A stretch of DNA of 64,000 nucleotides from Ruminococcus callidus (lineage in GTDB: Bacteria > Bacillota > Clostridia > Oscillospirales > Ruminococcaceae). Within the stretch, counting starts at the first letter, position 1; each line of letters begins with the position of its first letter. Below the pieces are notes generated by a model that worked only from the letters and a program-made list of their open reading frames with translations, ran no database searches and was not told where the DNA came from. This document shows positions 1 to 7,640 of the stretch, piece by piece. A program made the position numbers and the translations under genes. The stretch lies in the NCBI RefSeq assembly GCF_020709055.1, contig NZ_JAJFCK010000003.1, forward strand, positions 47,771 through 111,770, given 5' to 3'.

Positions 1-363
1 AAACTTCAATACTGGCTGGATGTAATACGGCAATGCAGGGCCTCCGGACTGACAAATCAGATCTGGTGTGAACAACACGATATCTCTTTGAAAAGTTATT
101 ATTACTGGCTTTCCAAAATTCGAAAGCTTGCCCTGGAAGAACTGCCCCGCAAGAAAAACGGCATCCACATGTGTACAGACCAACAGTCAACTGCTTTAAC
201 GGAATCCCCGGCTGAGTTTGCGGAGCTTTCACTTCCGGACAGAAACATTTCCCGTTCCACTCCTGCAGCCATACTTCATATCGGATCCATAACAGTGGAA
301 CTTTATGAAGGCACATCTGCCCAGATGCTGGAAAACATTCTGAAAGCCGTGCAGTCATGTTAG
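1..363 (+). CDS. tnpA: IS66 TnpA-like protein, 5' partial
   Basis: The reading frame is open from the first base of the window, so the gene starts to the left. Residues visible at the start (RASGLTNQIWCEQHDIS, then YYYWLSKIRK) are typical of the helix-turn-helix DNA-binding part of IS66 OrfA. The stop overlaps the tnpB start by 7 bases, suggesting translational coupling. OrfA is needed for transposition, with a role in DNA binding known only for some members. Confidence 0.8.
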   Translation, partial: KLQYWLDVIRQCRASGLTNQIWCEQHDISLKSYYYWLSKIRKLALEELPRKKNGIHMCTDQQSTALTESPAEFAELSLPDRNISRSTPAAILHIGSITVELYEGTSAQMLENILKAVQSC

Positions 364-728
364 GAGAGCTTTCCCATGTGGAGAAAATCTATATCCGATG
401 CGGCTACACCGATATGAGGAAGCAGCTCAATGGCTTGCTGGATATCATCCAGTACAACTTCAAACTGGATCCTTACAGCAATTCCTTATTCCTGTTCTGT
501 GGAAAGAGGGCTGACCGGATCAAAGCAGTCCATTACGAGGGAGACGGTTTCTGCCTTTTATACAAACGGTACGAAAACGGACGTCTCCAATGGCCGCGGA
601 CCGGCGAAGAAGCAAAACAGATTTCTGATCAGCAGCTGCGCTGGCTTCTGGAAGGTTTGAACCCGGAGCAGCCAAAGGCGGTTCAGAAATGGCTCCCGCA
701 TAAGTCTGAAAATACTGAAAATCCTTAG
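357..728 (+). CDS. tnpB: IS66 TnpB (Orf2 accessory protein)
   Basis: A 123-residue protein of the usual length for IS66 Orf2. Motifs seen are YIRCGYTDMRKQ near residue 15, LFLFCGKRADRIK near 45 and the LQWPR segment near 78, all characteristic of the family. It overlaps the end of tnpA and is followed by a 66-base gap before tnpC. Its biochemical role is unknown but it is required by IS66 elements. Confidence 0.9.
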   Translation: MLGELSHVEKIYIRCGYTDMRKQLNGLLDIIQYNFKLDPYSNSLFLFCGKRADRIKAVHYEGDGFCLLYKRYENGRLQWPRTGEEAKQISDQQLRWLLEGLNPEQPKAVQKWLPHKSENTENP

Positions 729-794
729 AAATGCTGGGAAATCTGGCGATTCTATGGTATAATAATCCTATCGAAGCGAAAGGGTTTTCAGGTT

Positions 795-2330
795 ATGTCA
801 GCTACGGAACAGGAGTATAAAAATCATATCAAAGAACTGGAACAGCAGGTCCGGCTCCTGAAAGAGCAGGTTGATTTCCTGACCCGTAAACTTTATGGAA
901 CAAAATCCGAGAAGACATCTACTCTCGAAATCGAGGGGCAGATGTCTCTTTTTAATGAAATCGAAACCTGTGCGGATCCTGATGCACACGAACCGGAGCT
1001 TGTTGAGATAGAGAAGCACCTACGTAAAAGGAAGTACACCGGTCAGCGGGAAGAACTGGTAAAAAATCTCCCTCACAGCAAAGTACTCCATACCATAGAT
1101 GAAAGGGAACAGATATGTGATAACTGCGGGAGTACGATGGTGAAAGTAGGGGAAGAATTCGTCCGCACGGAAGTACAGTTTATCCCTGCAAAACTCAAGG
1201 TGATTGATCATTACCGGGAAACGTATGAATGCAGGTCGTGCCGGAAAAACGGAACTCCTTATATGGAGAAGGCTCCGGTGCCATATCCTCCCGTCCTGCA
1301 TTCTCTGGCATCTGCATCTACCATCACCTGGCTCATCCACCAGAAGTTTGAATTAAGCATCCCGCTGTACAGACAAGAAAAAGAATGGGAGGCTTTGGGA
1401 TTACGTTTAAGCAGAGCGACTATGTCAAACTGGCTTCTGGTTGTCTATCGGGACTGGCTTGTACACATCGTCCACCGTCTGAAGCTGGAACTTCTGAAAC
1501 AGAGATACCTTCATATCGATGAAACACATGTACAGGTGCTGAAAGAACCGGGACGGAAAAATACGTCCGATTCCTATATGTGGGTTTACTGCAGCATCAG
1601 AGATGCTGTAAATCCCATCCGCTACTTCGAGTACCAGCCGGGACGAAGCGGGAAATATCCGGAAGCGTTTCTGAGGGAATATGAAGGTTATATCCATACA
1701 GACGCTTACTCCGGATACAATGCAGTTTCAGGAGTAAAAAGATGTCTTTGCTATACGCATCTGCGCCGGGCTTTCGTGGATGCGCTCCCAAAAGACATCC
1801 ATAATTCGGAAGCATCAAAACCTGCGGAAGCAATCCTCCGTCTGAATCAACTCTTTAACATAGAGTCAGAGTTGGAGGCGCTCCCTCCTGATCAGAAGAA
1901 AAAAGAACGTCTTATCCGCGAGAAACCGCTTCTCGAGGCTTTTTGGTCATGGGCAGAAAAAAGTGCCATCGGAGAGCTGCCGAAATCCAAACTTTCAAAA
2001 GCTTTTCATTACGCCTTAAATAACCGTGAAGGTTTTTGGAATTATCTGGAAGACGGGAATTGTTCCATCAGTAATTCGCTTGCGGAAAACTGTATCCGTC
2101 CCTTTGTGATCGGCAGAAAGAACTGGCTGTTCTCCGGCAGTCCGAAAGGGGCGGAAGCCAGTGCAGGAATCTATACACTGGTAGAGACAGCGAAAGCGAA
2201 TGGGCTTGCCCCGATGAAATATATAAAATATATCCTGTCCGACATGCCGGGGAGTGCTTTTCTTGAACATCCTGAATATCTGGATGATTATCTGCCTTGG
2301 AATCCTCTTGTAAAAGAATTCTGTCGATAA
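795..2330 (+). CDS. tnpC: IS66 TnpC transposase
   Basis: The 511-residue transposase catalyses movement of the element. In order it has an N-terminal leucine-rich coiled coil (about residues 7-35), a zinc-binding segment with CDNC near 105 and CRSC near 150, and a DDE catalytic core: Asp in LHIDETHV near 238, Asp in HTDAYSGY near 300 and Glu in SLAENCIRPF near 430. Length and motifs are complete, so this copy may be active if the left end outside the window is intact. Confidence 0.93.
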   Translation: MSATEQEYKNHIKELEQQVRLLKEQVDFLTRKLYGTKSEKTSTLEIEGQMSLFNEIETCADPDAHEPELVEIEKHLRKRKYTGQREELVKNLPHSKVLHTIDEREQICDNCGSTMVKVGEEFVRTEVQFIPAKLKVIDHYRETYECRSCRKNGTPYMEKAPVPYPPVLHSLASASTITWLIHQKFELSIPLYRQEKEWEALGLRLSRATMSNWLLVVYRDWLVHIVHRLKLELLKQRYLHIDETHVQVLKEPGRKNTSDSYMWVYCSIRDAVNPIRYFEYQPGRSGKYPEAFLREYEGYIHTDAYSGYNAVSGVKRCLCYTHLRRAFVDALPKDIHNSEASKPAEAILRLNQLFNIESELEALPPDQKKKERLIREKPLLEAFWSWAEKSAIGELPKSKLSKAFHYALNNREGFWNYLEDGNCSISNSLAENCIRPFVIGRKNWLFSGSPKGAEASAGIYTLVETAKANGLAPMKYIKYILSDMPGSAFLEHPEYLDDYLPWNPLVKEFCR

Positions 2331-2369
2331 CCGTTGACCTTTTAGTATAAAAGGCTGACGGTTATTTTT
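2329..2369 (+). terminator. Palindromic terminator after tnpC
   Basis: A near-perfect inverted repeat begins inside the tnpC stop codon: AACCGT...CCTTTTA on the left pairs with TAAAAGG...ACGGTT on the right, followed by ATTTTTC. It fits a rho-independent terminator of the IS. Confidence 0.7.
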
Positions 2370-2400
2370 CTATACACTGTTTTATTTGACGCTTACAAAG

Positions 2401-2433
2401 TACCGCCCAAACGAGACTACGGGCGGTATTTTT
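2401..2433 (+). terminator. Rho-independent terminator next to the IS66 right end
   Basis: TACCGCCC and GGGCGGTA form an 8-bp stem with a 12-base loop, followed by five T. It lies 5 bases right of the proposed IS66 end, so it probably terminated an ICE transcript now separated from it by the IS. Confidence 0.75.
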
Positions 2434-2468
2434 GTATCATGGCGGAGAAAGGAGGAACTTCCCACGGG

Positions 2469-2498
2469 GGCTTGACTGAAAAGTTGAGCCTCTTTTTT
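2469..2498 (+). promoter_or_regulatory. Attenuator-like hairpin upstream of parB
   Basis: GGCTTGACT and AGTTGAGCC pair around a GAAA loop (two G-U wobbles) and are followed by TCTTTTTT, 23 bases before the parB start. A 32-codon ATG frame beginning at 2440 runs across it and out of frame into parB. It may be a terminator or an attenuator controlling parB. Confidence 0.45.
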
Positions 2499-2520
2499 CA
2501 TGCCAAAAAACAGGAGGTAA

Positions 2521-3900
2521 ATGCTTATGGCAGATGATAAAACCACAAAAACGCCGGAACAGCCGGTAACGGATAGCGGGCCGGGCAAGGAAACGCCTCC
2601 CGCTCCCCCAAAAGAGCCGGAGAAGGTTTCCGTTTCTCCGGAGCCGGAAAAAAAGACGGAACCGGAGGTAAAGAACCCGCAGGTTTCCGTCTATAACTTC
2701 GCTGAAATTATGAAGGAAAAGAAGGTCGAGGAACGGGCGGCAGCTCCCAGCGGGGAAAAGTCTGCCCCGGCAAAAACGGAAAAACCGGAAAAGCAGCCGG
2801 AGGCTCCGAAGAAAGCGGAGGAAAAACCCAAAGAGCCGGAACAGCCGAAGCGCCGGGGCCGTCCCCCGAAAGCAGATAAGGACAAGGCCGCAACCCCGAA
2901 GCCCGAAGCTCCCGCACAGAAACCGGAAAATGCGGTCAAAAAGGAACCGGAGAAAAAAACGGCGCCAACGGTACAGGCCGCTCCCGCTCCGAAGGAACCC
3001 GAAAAACCGAAGGATGCACCACGCCGGGGCAAGGAACAGATCGTCTATATCAAGCTGAACGAGCTTCACGCCTTCAAGAACCATCCCTTTGAGGTTCGGG
3101 ATGATGAAGAAATGCGGGCTATGGTGTCCAGCGTCAAGGACAAGGGCGTGACCCAGCCCGCTATCGTCCGTCCCCGTGAGGATGGCGGCTATGAGATCGT
3201 GTCCGGCCACCGCCGCCAGAAGGCCAGCGAGCTTGCCGGATATGCGGATATGCCCTGTATTGTTCGCAATCTGACGGACGATGAAGCCATCACGCAGATG
3301 GTTGAGGACAATCTCAACCAGCGTGAAGAAATCCTACCCAGTGAGCGGGCCAAAGCCTTGAAAATGCAGCTTGAGGCTATCAAGCACCAGGGCTCCCGCA
3401 CTTCGGGCCAGATTGACCCGAAGGACGCAGGAAAACGCTCCAACGAAATTGTAGCCGAGCGCAATAAGATGGCGGTCAAGCAGGTGCAGCGGTATATCCG
3501 GCTCAATGAGCTGGTTCCCGACCTGATGAAGCTGATGGATGAAAAAAAGCTGGGCTTTACTACGGCGGTGGAGCTTTCCTATATCGGCAAGAAGAACCAG
3601 AACTATATCGCCGTCGCCATTGACAGCCAGCAGTCCTCGCCTTCACAGGCGCAGGCAAAGCGTATGCGTGAGTTGGACGAAAAGAAGCTACTCAACGGGG
3701 ATGTGATCGACGGCATTATGATGGAGGACAAAAAGGAGGTAGACAAAGTGATTTTGACAGGTGCGGAACTGAGCAAGTATTTCGGCAAGGAAACTACGCC
3801 GAGGGAAATGAAGGACCAGATCATCAAGCTGCTGGACGACTGGAAGGGCCAGCAGAAGGAACACGAAAAGCCGGAGAAGAAAAACGAACAGGAAAAGTAA
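2521..3900 (+). CDS. parB: ParB/Spo0J-family partition protein of the ICE
   Basis: 459 residues. The first about 170 residues are a low-complexity Pro/Glu/Lys linker containing an AT-hook-like RRGRPPK. Next is a ParB N-terminal CTP-binding domain (about 175-290) with the GHRRQKA motif and EDNLNQREE, then a helix-turn-helix region (about 300-390) and a charged tail. The start is set by AGGAGG seven bases upstream; an in-frame ATG three codons later is an alternative. ParB proteins of Tn1549-like ICEs open the first conjugation gene block. No ParA partner is encoded nearby, so a role as a transcription or DNA-organising factor is as likely as partition. Confidence 0.88.
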   Translation: MLMADDKTTKTPEQPVTDSGPGKETPPAPPKEPEKVSVSPEPEKKTEPEVKNPQVSVYNFAEIMKEKKVEERAAAPSGEKSAPAKTEKPEKQPEAPKKAEEKPKEPEQPKRRGRPPKADKDKAATPKPEAPAQKPENAVKKEPEKKTAPTVQAAPAPKEPEKPKDAPRRGKEQIVYIKLNELHAFKNHPFEVRDDEEMRAMVSSVKDKGVTQPAIVRPREDGGYEIVSGHRRQKASELAGYADMPCIVRNLTDDEAITQMVEDNLNQREEILPSERAKALKMQLEAIKHQGSRTSGQIDPKDAGKRSNEIVAERNKMAVKQVQRYIRLNELVPDLMKLMDEKKLGFTTAVELSYIGKKNQNYIAVAIDSQQSSPSQAQAKRMRELDEKKLLNGDVIDGIMMEDKKEVDKVILTGAELSKYFGKETTPREMKDQIIKLLDDWKGQQKEHEKPEKKNEQEK

Positions 3901-3907
3901 GCCGAAA

Positions 3908-3930
3908 CTTCGGGTCAACGTGGCCCGAGG
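3908..3930. repeat. 23-bp ICE palindrome, copy 1
   Basis: CTTCGGGTCA, three bases, TGGCCCGAGG. Placed 7 bases after the parB stop. See the finding on the palindrome family. Confidence 0.9.
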
Positions 3931-3979
3931 ATTGCGGGGCTCTGCCCCGCGCCCCGAAGCTCTGGAGATATAAATGATT

Positions 3980-4106
3980 CCCCGTCGCCAGTTATTCCGT
4001 AGCATAGCCGGGAAAATCAGTCAAGGGCAGCGCCGCCGCAGGCGGTGCCGGAGGCACCCTTGACGGATTTCTCCCGGTTATGCTTTTTCCCGATCAAGCG
4101 ACGGGG
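3980..4106. other. Long two-level inverted repeat (candidate oriT, single-strand origin or structured RNA)
   Basis: Outer arms CCCCGTCGC (3980-3988) and GCGACGGGG (4098-4106) are exact complements. Inside them GCATAGCCGGG...GTCAAGGG (4002-4026) pairs with CCCTTGAC...CCCGGTTATGC (4057-4083) with few mismatches, and the tip holds a GC-rich hairpin (CCGCC/GGCGG near 4032-4045). The motif GATATAAAT flanks both sides. No gene overlaps it. It occupies most of the 300-base gap between parB and the next gene. Confidence 0.75.
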
Positions 4107-4128
4107 ATATAAATTCTCCAGAGCCGTT

Positions 4129-4148
4129 CCCCTTCCCGGGGGAAGGGG
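4129..4148. repeat. Perfect GC-rich hairpin
   Basis: CCCCTTCCC and GGGAAGGGG are exact complements separated by two bases. It lies 62 bases before the ATG at 4210 and has no T-tract, so it is not a standard terminator. Confidence 0.6.
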
Positions 4149-4209
4149 CGGAGGGGTTGGGCGATACCTTGCTTTTCCCTAAACCAAAACAGAAATGGAG
4201 GTTCAACCA

Positions 4210-4566
4210 ATGAAACGACCTTTAGCATACCTGACCGCCGCATGGAGCGGCGAGCCGGATGTTGATATGGAGCTGGCGGCCCACTACTGCCGCCTTGCTT
4301 ATGAGGCGGGCTTTTCCCCGATCTGCCCGCTCTTGTATCTGCCGCTGTTTTTGAATGACAGCGTTCCCGAGGAACATAAGGCCGGGATCGATATGCGCCG
4401 GGATATGCTGCGGCGCTCCCACACCCTGATCGTCTGCGGTAGCGCTGTGGACGAGGATGTGAAAAACGATATTGCGGTTGCCGGACGGCTGGGCATTGCG
4501 GCGACAACGCTGGAAGGGGTGCTTGCCGTGAAGGGACACGGCACCCCGGGCCATGCCGGACATTAA
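4210..4566 (+). CDS. DUF4406-like small protein (nucleoside deoxyribosyltransferase fold)
   Basis: 118 residues from the ATG preceded by GGAGG at good distance; a more upstream ATG at 4195 lies in the ribosome site itself. AYLTAAWSGEP at the start, GFSPICPLLYLPLF in the middle and RRSHTLIVCGSAVDEDVKNDIAVAGRLG near the end resemble DUF4406/DUF7768 proteins, which share the nucleoside 2-deoxyribosyltransferase fold. It overlaps the methylase by 14 bases. Its role on the ICE is unknown; modification or salvage of nucleotides is a guess. Confidence 0.65.
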   Translation: MKRPLAYLTAAWSGEPDVDMELAAHYCRLAYEAGFSPICPLLYLPLFLNDSVPEEHKAGIDMRRDMLRRSHTLIVCGSAVDEDVKNDIAVAGRLGIAATTLEGVLAVKGHGTPGHAGH

Positions 4567-5638
4567 GCTGGGGAGCCTTTTCGACGGGATTGGCGTGTTC
4601 CCTCTGGCTGCTTCCCGGTGCGGTATCCGTCCGGTCTGGGCCAGCGAGATTGAAAAAGCGCCCATCTCCATAACCAAAAGGCACTTTCCCGACATGGTGC
4701 ATTTGGGGGATATTACGAAGGTGGACGGCGGGAAAATCCCGCCGGTCCATGTGATAACCTTCGGCTCTCCCTGTCAGAACCTTTCTCTGATCGGCAACCG
4801 CTCCGGCCTTGCCGGGGCAAAATCAAGCCTGTTCTATCAGGCGTTTCGTATCATACAGGAAATGAGGGATGCTACTGATAACCTATATCCAGCTATCGCT
4901 GTTTGGGAAAACGTCATGGGAGCGTTTTCTACAAATGACCGGATGGACTTTAGAGCCGTCCTATCCGCCTTCTCGGACACCGAAGTTCCAATGCCTCCTT
5001 CGGGAAGATGGGGAAACGCCGGAATGGTGCGAGGGGGAACGCCTGATGTGTGCTGGCGGCTCATGGACGCCCAGTATTGGGCAGGCTCCCGAAGGCTGGC
5101 ACGAAGGCAGCGGATTTTCGTCGTGGCGGATTTTGGAGGCAGACGTGCCGCAGACATACTATTTAAGCCCCGTCCAATGCTCCTACTTCCTCCGCCTTGC
5201 GGAGAGGGCGGGCGGGCCGCCGCCGAAGGAGATCGAACAGCTTCTTTTGAAACAGGGCGGCAGATACCAGTCATCCACCCCTTTCAGTGCTTCCGTATGC
5301 GGGGAGCGGCAAAAAGGCAGGAAAAAACGGCCTTCCGAAACAGCTTCGGATTACCAACTGACCCTTTTCCCACTCTTTTAGCCAGTGATGTAACGCCCTT
5401 TGCCTTCTGGTATGAGGGCGACCCGGAGGGCGGCTGTATCCGTTTTCTGACGGAAACAGAAAGTGAACGGCTGATGGGGCTGCCGGAGGGCTGGACAAAG
5501 TACGGGGCGGACGGCATGGAGATCCGGCCTCTGCAACGTTACAAGGCGCTGGGAAATGCGATTGCCCTCCCTTGCGCCGATTACATTATGGCCGGGATTT
5601 ATGAGGTGCTGGCTGACCGGGCCGGAAAGGAGGAATGA
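4553..5638 (+). CDS. DNA (cytosine-5) methyltransferase
   Basis: 361 residues. Motif I is GSLFDGIGVFPLAA (residues 7-20), motif IV with catalytic Cys is GSPCQNLSL (about 71-79), motif VI is WENVMGAFS (about 122-130), and motifs IX-X include QRYKALGNAIALPCADYI near the C-terminus. It would methylate cytosine in incoming or resident DNA and, with ArdA immediately downstream, protect the ICE from host restriction during transfer. The middle, between motif VIII and the target-recognition region (about residues 105-275), is covered by a second long open frame described separately. No cognate endonuclease is seen. Confidence 0.9.
   Translation: MPDIKLGSLFDGIGVFPLAASRCGIRPVWASEIEKAPISITKRHFPDMVHLGDITKVDGGKIPPVHVITFGSPCQNLSLIGNRSGLAGAKSSLFYQAFRIIQEMRDATDNLYPAIAVWENVMGAFSTNDRMDFRAVLSAFSDTEVPMPPSGRWGNAGMVRGGTPDVCWRLMDAQYWAGSRRLARRQRIFVVADFGGRRAADILFKPRPMLLLPPPCGEGGRAAAEGDRTASFETGRQIPVIHPFQCFRMRGAAKRQEKTAFRNSFGLPTDPFPTLLASDVTPFAFWYEGDPEGGCIRFLTETESERLMGLPEGWTKYGADGMEIRPLQRYKALGNAIALPCADYIMAGIYEVLADRAGKEE
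4869..5381 (+). CDS. Possible overprinted gene inside the cytosine methylase (phage/ICE protein of unknown function)
   Basis: A 170-residue frame lying wholly inside the methylase in another frame. AGGA is placed 8 bases before its ATG. The product begins with SLFGKTSWERF, continues with a Trp-rich segment (MCAGGSWTPSIG, GSGFSSWRILEADVP) and has YYLSPVQCSYFLRLAERAG near residue 115. From memory these resemble a small phage/prophage protein often encoded next to C5 methylases (SLFGKTS start, YYLS...LRRAE segment). Both frames appear meaningful over the same DNA. No database comparison was possible, so this stays a candidate. Confidence 0.5.
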   Translation: MLLITYIQLSLFGKTSWERFLQMTGWTLEPSYPPSRTPKFQCLLREDGETPEWCEGERLMCAGGSWTPSIGQAPEGWHEGSGFSSWRILEADVPQTYYLSPVQCSYFLRLAERAGGPPPKEIEQLLLKQGGRYQSSTPFSASVCGERQKGRKKRPSETASDYQLTLFPLF

Positions 5639-5642
5639 GCCC

Positions 5643-6356
5643 ATGTTTGAAGCCTATATAACCAACACAGCCCTGTACCCCTTAATGGGGATCGAGGTAG
5701 GGACAACGGTACATTTCCCCATGACGACACAGGAGTTGCAGGCCGCCCTTGCCAAAATCGGGATAGATGGGAAACGGTACAGCGAAGTGTTCTTTACCAG
5801 CTTTGACAGCGATGTGTTGGGGCTCTACGATCATCTCTACGAATGTGAGAACATCGACGAGCTGAACGAGCTGGGCCACGCTCTGCTGGAAGTACGGGAT
5901 AAGGGCGGACTGGAAACCTTTGAAGCCGCTCTTGTCTTGGGAAACCACACACGGAGCGTGAAGGATTTGATAAACCTGACGCAGAACCTTGACCTTTACC
6001 GCTTTTACCCGGATATTTCTGATGATGAAGGGCTGGGCCGTCTGTACGCCGACGAGCTTGGGACCATCGACATACCGGAGCACATTCAGAACTACTTCGA
6101 TTATGAAGCATACGGACGGGATGTGCGTATCAACGAGGGCGGCGTATTCGCTCCCGGTGGGTATGTGTCGGCAGTCCCGGAGGGCTTCAAGGAGTATTAC
6201 CACGGGTCACAGGACATTCCGCCGGAACACCGGATATTTGCTTATCCTGAAAAGGCCGAGCCTGTCCACTCCATTCTCGCTGCACTCAAACGGTTTCAAG
6301 AAGCCCCACCCACTCCGAAAAAGGACAAGGCGGGGACTTCCCATGAAGAACGGTAG
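5643..6356 (+). CDS. ardA: ArdA-family antirestriction protein
   Basis: 237 residues from the ATG that follows GGAGG by 9 bases; the open frame extends further up but inside the methylase gene. ArdA proteins are acidic DNA mimics that block type I restriction enzymes. Visible traits are the strongly acidic middle (SFDSDVLGLYDHLYECENIDELNELGHALLEV), the typical YITNTALYPL start and the DYEAYGRDVRINEGG segment near 158. The last 35 residues form a Pro/Lys tail. It follows the methylase by 4 bases, forming an anti-restriction pair. Confidence 0.85.
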   Translation: MFEAYITNTALYPLMGIEVGTTVHFPMTTQELQAALAKIGIDGKRYSEVFFTSFDSDVLGLYDHLYECENIDELNELGHALLEVRDKGGLETFEAALVLGNHTRSVKDLINLTQNLDLYRFYPDISDDEGLGRLYADELGTIDIPEHIQNYFDYEAYGRDVRINEGGVFAPGGYVSAVPEGFKEYYHGSQDIPPEHRIFAYPEKAEPVHSILAALKRFQEAPPTPKKDKAGTSHEER

Positions 6357-6358
6357 GA

Positions 6359-6381
6359 CTTCGGGCCAGCATGGCCCGAAG
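6359..6381. repeat. 23-bp ICE palindrome, copy 2
   Basis: CTTCGGGCCA, GCA, TGGCCCGAAG: a perfect palindrome around its centre, 2 bases after the ardA stop. It supplies an ATG (6371) that gene finders will wrongly take as the next start. Confidence 0.92.
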
Positions 6382-6400
6382 CATAAAGGAGGTGCATACC

Positions 6401-7420
6401 ATCAACTATTACCCTATCAATGAAGGAGCCGCCCGCCGGGCAAAAGAAATGAACAGCTTTTCCGACTACAAGGAAGGGAGCGCAACGGCGGAATACCGGG
6501 CAATGGTAGACAAGGCCGCCGCCATAGCGGAACAGCAGAAATCGCGGGTGGACCCCATGTACCATGAGAAGATCGACCATCTGTTAGACATCTACGCCCG
6601 CAAGCTGGCCGAAAACATGAACCAGGGCTTTGCCATTGACGCAAGGGTTCCCTCTGTGATGATCGCCGGACCTGCCAATTTCCCGGTGGGAAAGAAGGAA
6701 AAACAGAACCGGGCCCGGGACAGCAACATGGAGGAATGGCGGTATATTCAAGGGCTGCTGGATAAGATACGTAGTACCGGCATGGGCGGGATCAGCGCCG
6801 ATGACCCGGCGGCCATTGAAAAGCTCCAGAAGAAGCTGGACGGGCTGGAACGCTCCCAGCTCATTATGAAGGAGGTCAACGCCTATTACCGCAAGCATGG
6901 CAAGCTGGATGGCTGTGCGCTGCTGTCTCCGGACCAGATTGAAAAGCTGAAAGCAAGCATGGCGTCAAGCTGGCGGAGCGACCCGAGGCCCTTTGAAAGC
7001 TACCAGCTTACTAACAACAATGCGGAGATCCGCCGGGTAAAGGCCCGTATCGAACAGCTTTCCAAACAGGCACAGCAGGAATTTTCCGGCTGGGAGTTCG
7101 ACGGGGGCCGTGTGGAAATGAACCGAGAGGACAACCGCTTGCAGGTGTTCTTTGACGGAAAGCCTGACGCGGACACCCGGGCCGAGCTGAAAAGCAACGG
7201 TTTCCGCTGGGCTCCCAGCGTGGGCGCATGGCAGAGGCAGCTCACGGACAACGCCATCCGGGCGGCTGACCGCTTGGAATGTATCAAGCCGCTGTCCGGC
7301 GAAACGCCTTCCCAGCTTCAAAAGAAGCCCTCTATCTTGCAAACCATGCGGGAACAGGGCGAAAAAGTCCAGACGGAGCCGGAAAAGAAAGCTCCGTCCG
7401 GCAGGGATGCCGAGCGGTAA
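6401..7420 (+). CDS. Conserved ICE protein of unknown function, apparent ATC start
   Basis: About 339 residues. AAAGGAGG ends at 6393 and the codon at proper spacing is ATC (6401); GTG at 6392 overlaps the ribosome site and the ATG at 6371 lies inside the palindrome. The protein is hydrophilic, with a helical N-terminal half (YHEKIDHLLDIYARKLAENMN) and a C-terminal part (about 230-295) with GWEFDGGRVEMNREDNRLQVFFDGKPD and GFRWAPSVGAWQRQLT, the latter like the small DNA-associated domains seen in ICE proteins. It belongs to the Tn1549-like gene set between ArdA and the coupling-protein operon. Function not recognised. Confidence 0.7.
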   Translation: MNYYPINEGAARRAKEMNSFSDYKEGSATAEYRAMVDKAAAIAEQQKSRVDPMYHEKIDHLLDIYARKLAENMNQGFAIDARVPSVMIAGPANFPVGKKEKQNRARDSNMEEWRYIQGLLDKIRSTGMGGISADDPAAIEKLQKKLDGLERSQLIMKEVNAYYRKHGKLDGCALLSPDQIEKLKASMASSWRSDPRPFESYQLTNNNAEIRRVKARIEQLSKQAQQEFSGWEFDGGRVEMNREDNRLQVFFDGKPDADTRAELKSNGFRWAPSVGAWQRQLTDNAIRAADRLECIKPLSGETPSQLQKKPSILQTMREQGEKVQTEPEKKAPSGRDAER

Positions 7421-7421
7421 G

Positions 7422-7444
7422 CCTCGGGCCACATTGGCCCGAGG
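7422..7444. repeat. 23-bp ICE palindrome, copy 3
   Basis: CCTCGGGCCA, CAT, TGGCCCGAGG: perfect palindrome one base after the upstream stop codon and followed by TTTTCTG, so it could also end transcription. Confidence 0.92.
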
Positions 7445-7640
7445 TTTTCTGTTCCCCGAGACTGTACGGGGGCCTCCCGGATAGCGGGAACCCCGACGGA
7501 AAGCCTGCAAATAAAAAGTCAAGTCCGAAACAGGACTTGAGCGAAGAAAAATTTACAGGCAGCAGGTAGAGCAAAAGGGCAACACAAAAAGACCACCACA
7601 AAGTGCTGGTCTAATAAAAAGTGTGAAAATATGGACTACG
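7445..7640. other. Non-coding stretch between ICE gene and IS110
   Basis: No gene is supported here. It holds a small inverted repeat (CAAGTCC and GGACTTG at about 7521-7540) and should include the right end of the IS110 element, whose exact border cannot be fixed because IS110 lacks terminal inverted repeats. Confidence 0.5.

Larger units (their letters stand above)
1..2396 (+). mobile_element. IS66-family insertion sequence, left end outside the window
   Basis: Three consecutive genes in the order tnpA-tnpB-tnpC are the hallmark of IS66. The left end is cut off by the window. The right end is placed at about 2396, where the sequence ends in CGCTTAC, the complement of the GTAAGCG-type tip of this family; the next 8 bases would be the target duplication. 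Just beyond it lies a terminator that looks like the tail of an interrupted operon of the neighbouring ICE. Confidence 0.85.

Noticed and set aside
2437..3210. 257-codon antisense frame across parB
   Set aside because: Leu/Arg/Phe-rich composition expected from the complement of a Pro/Lys/Glu-rich gene; no ribosome site and no motif.
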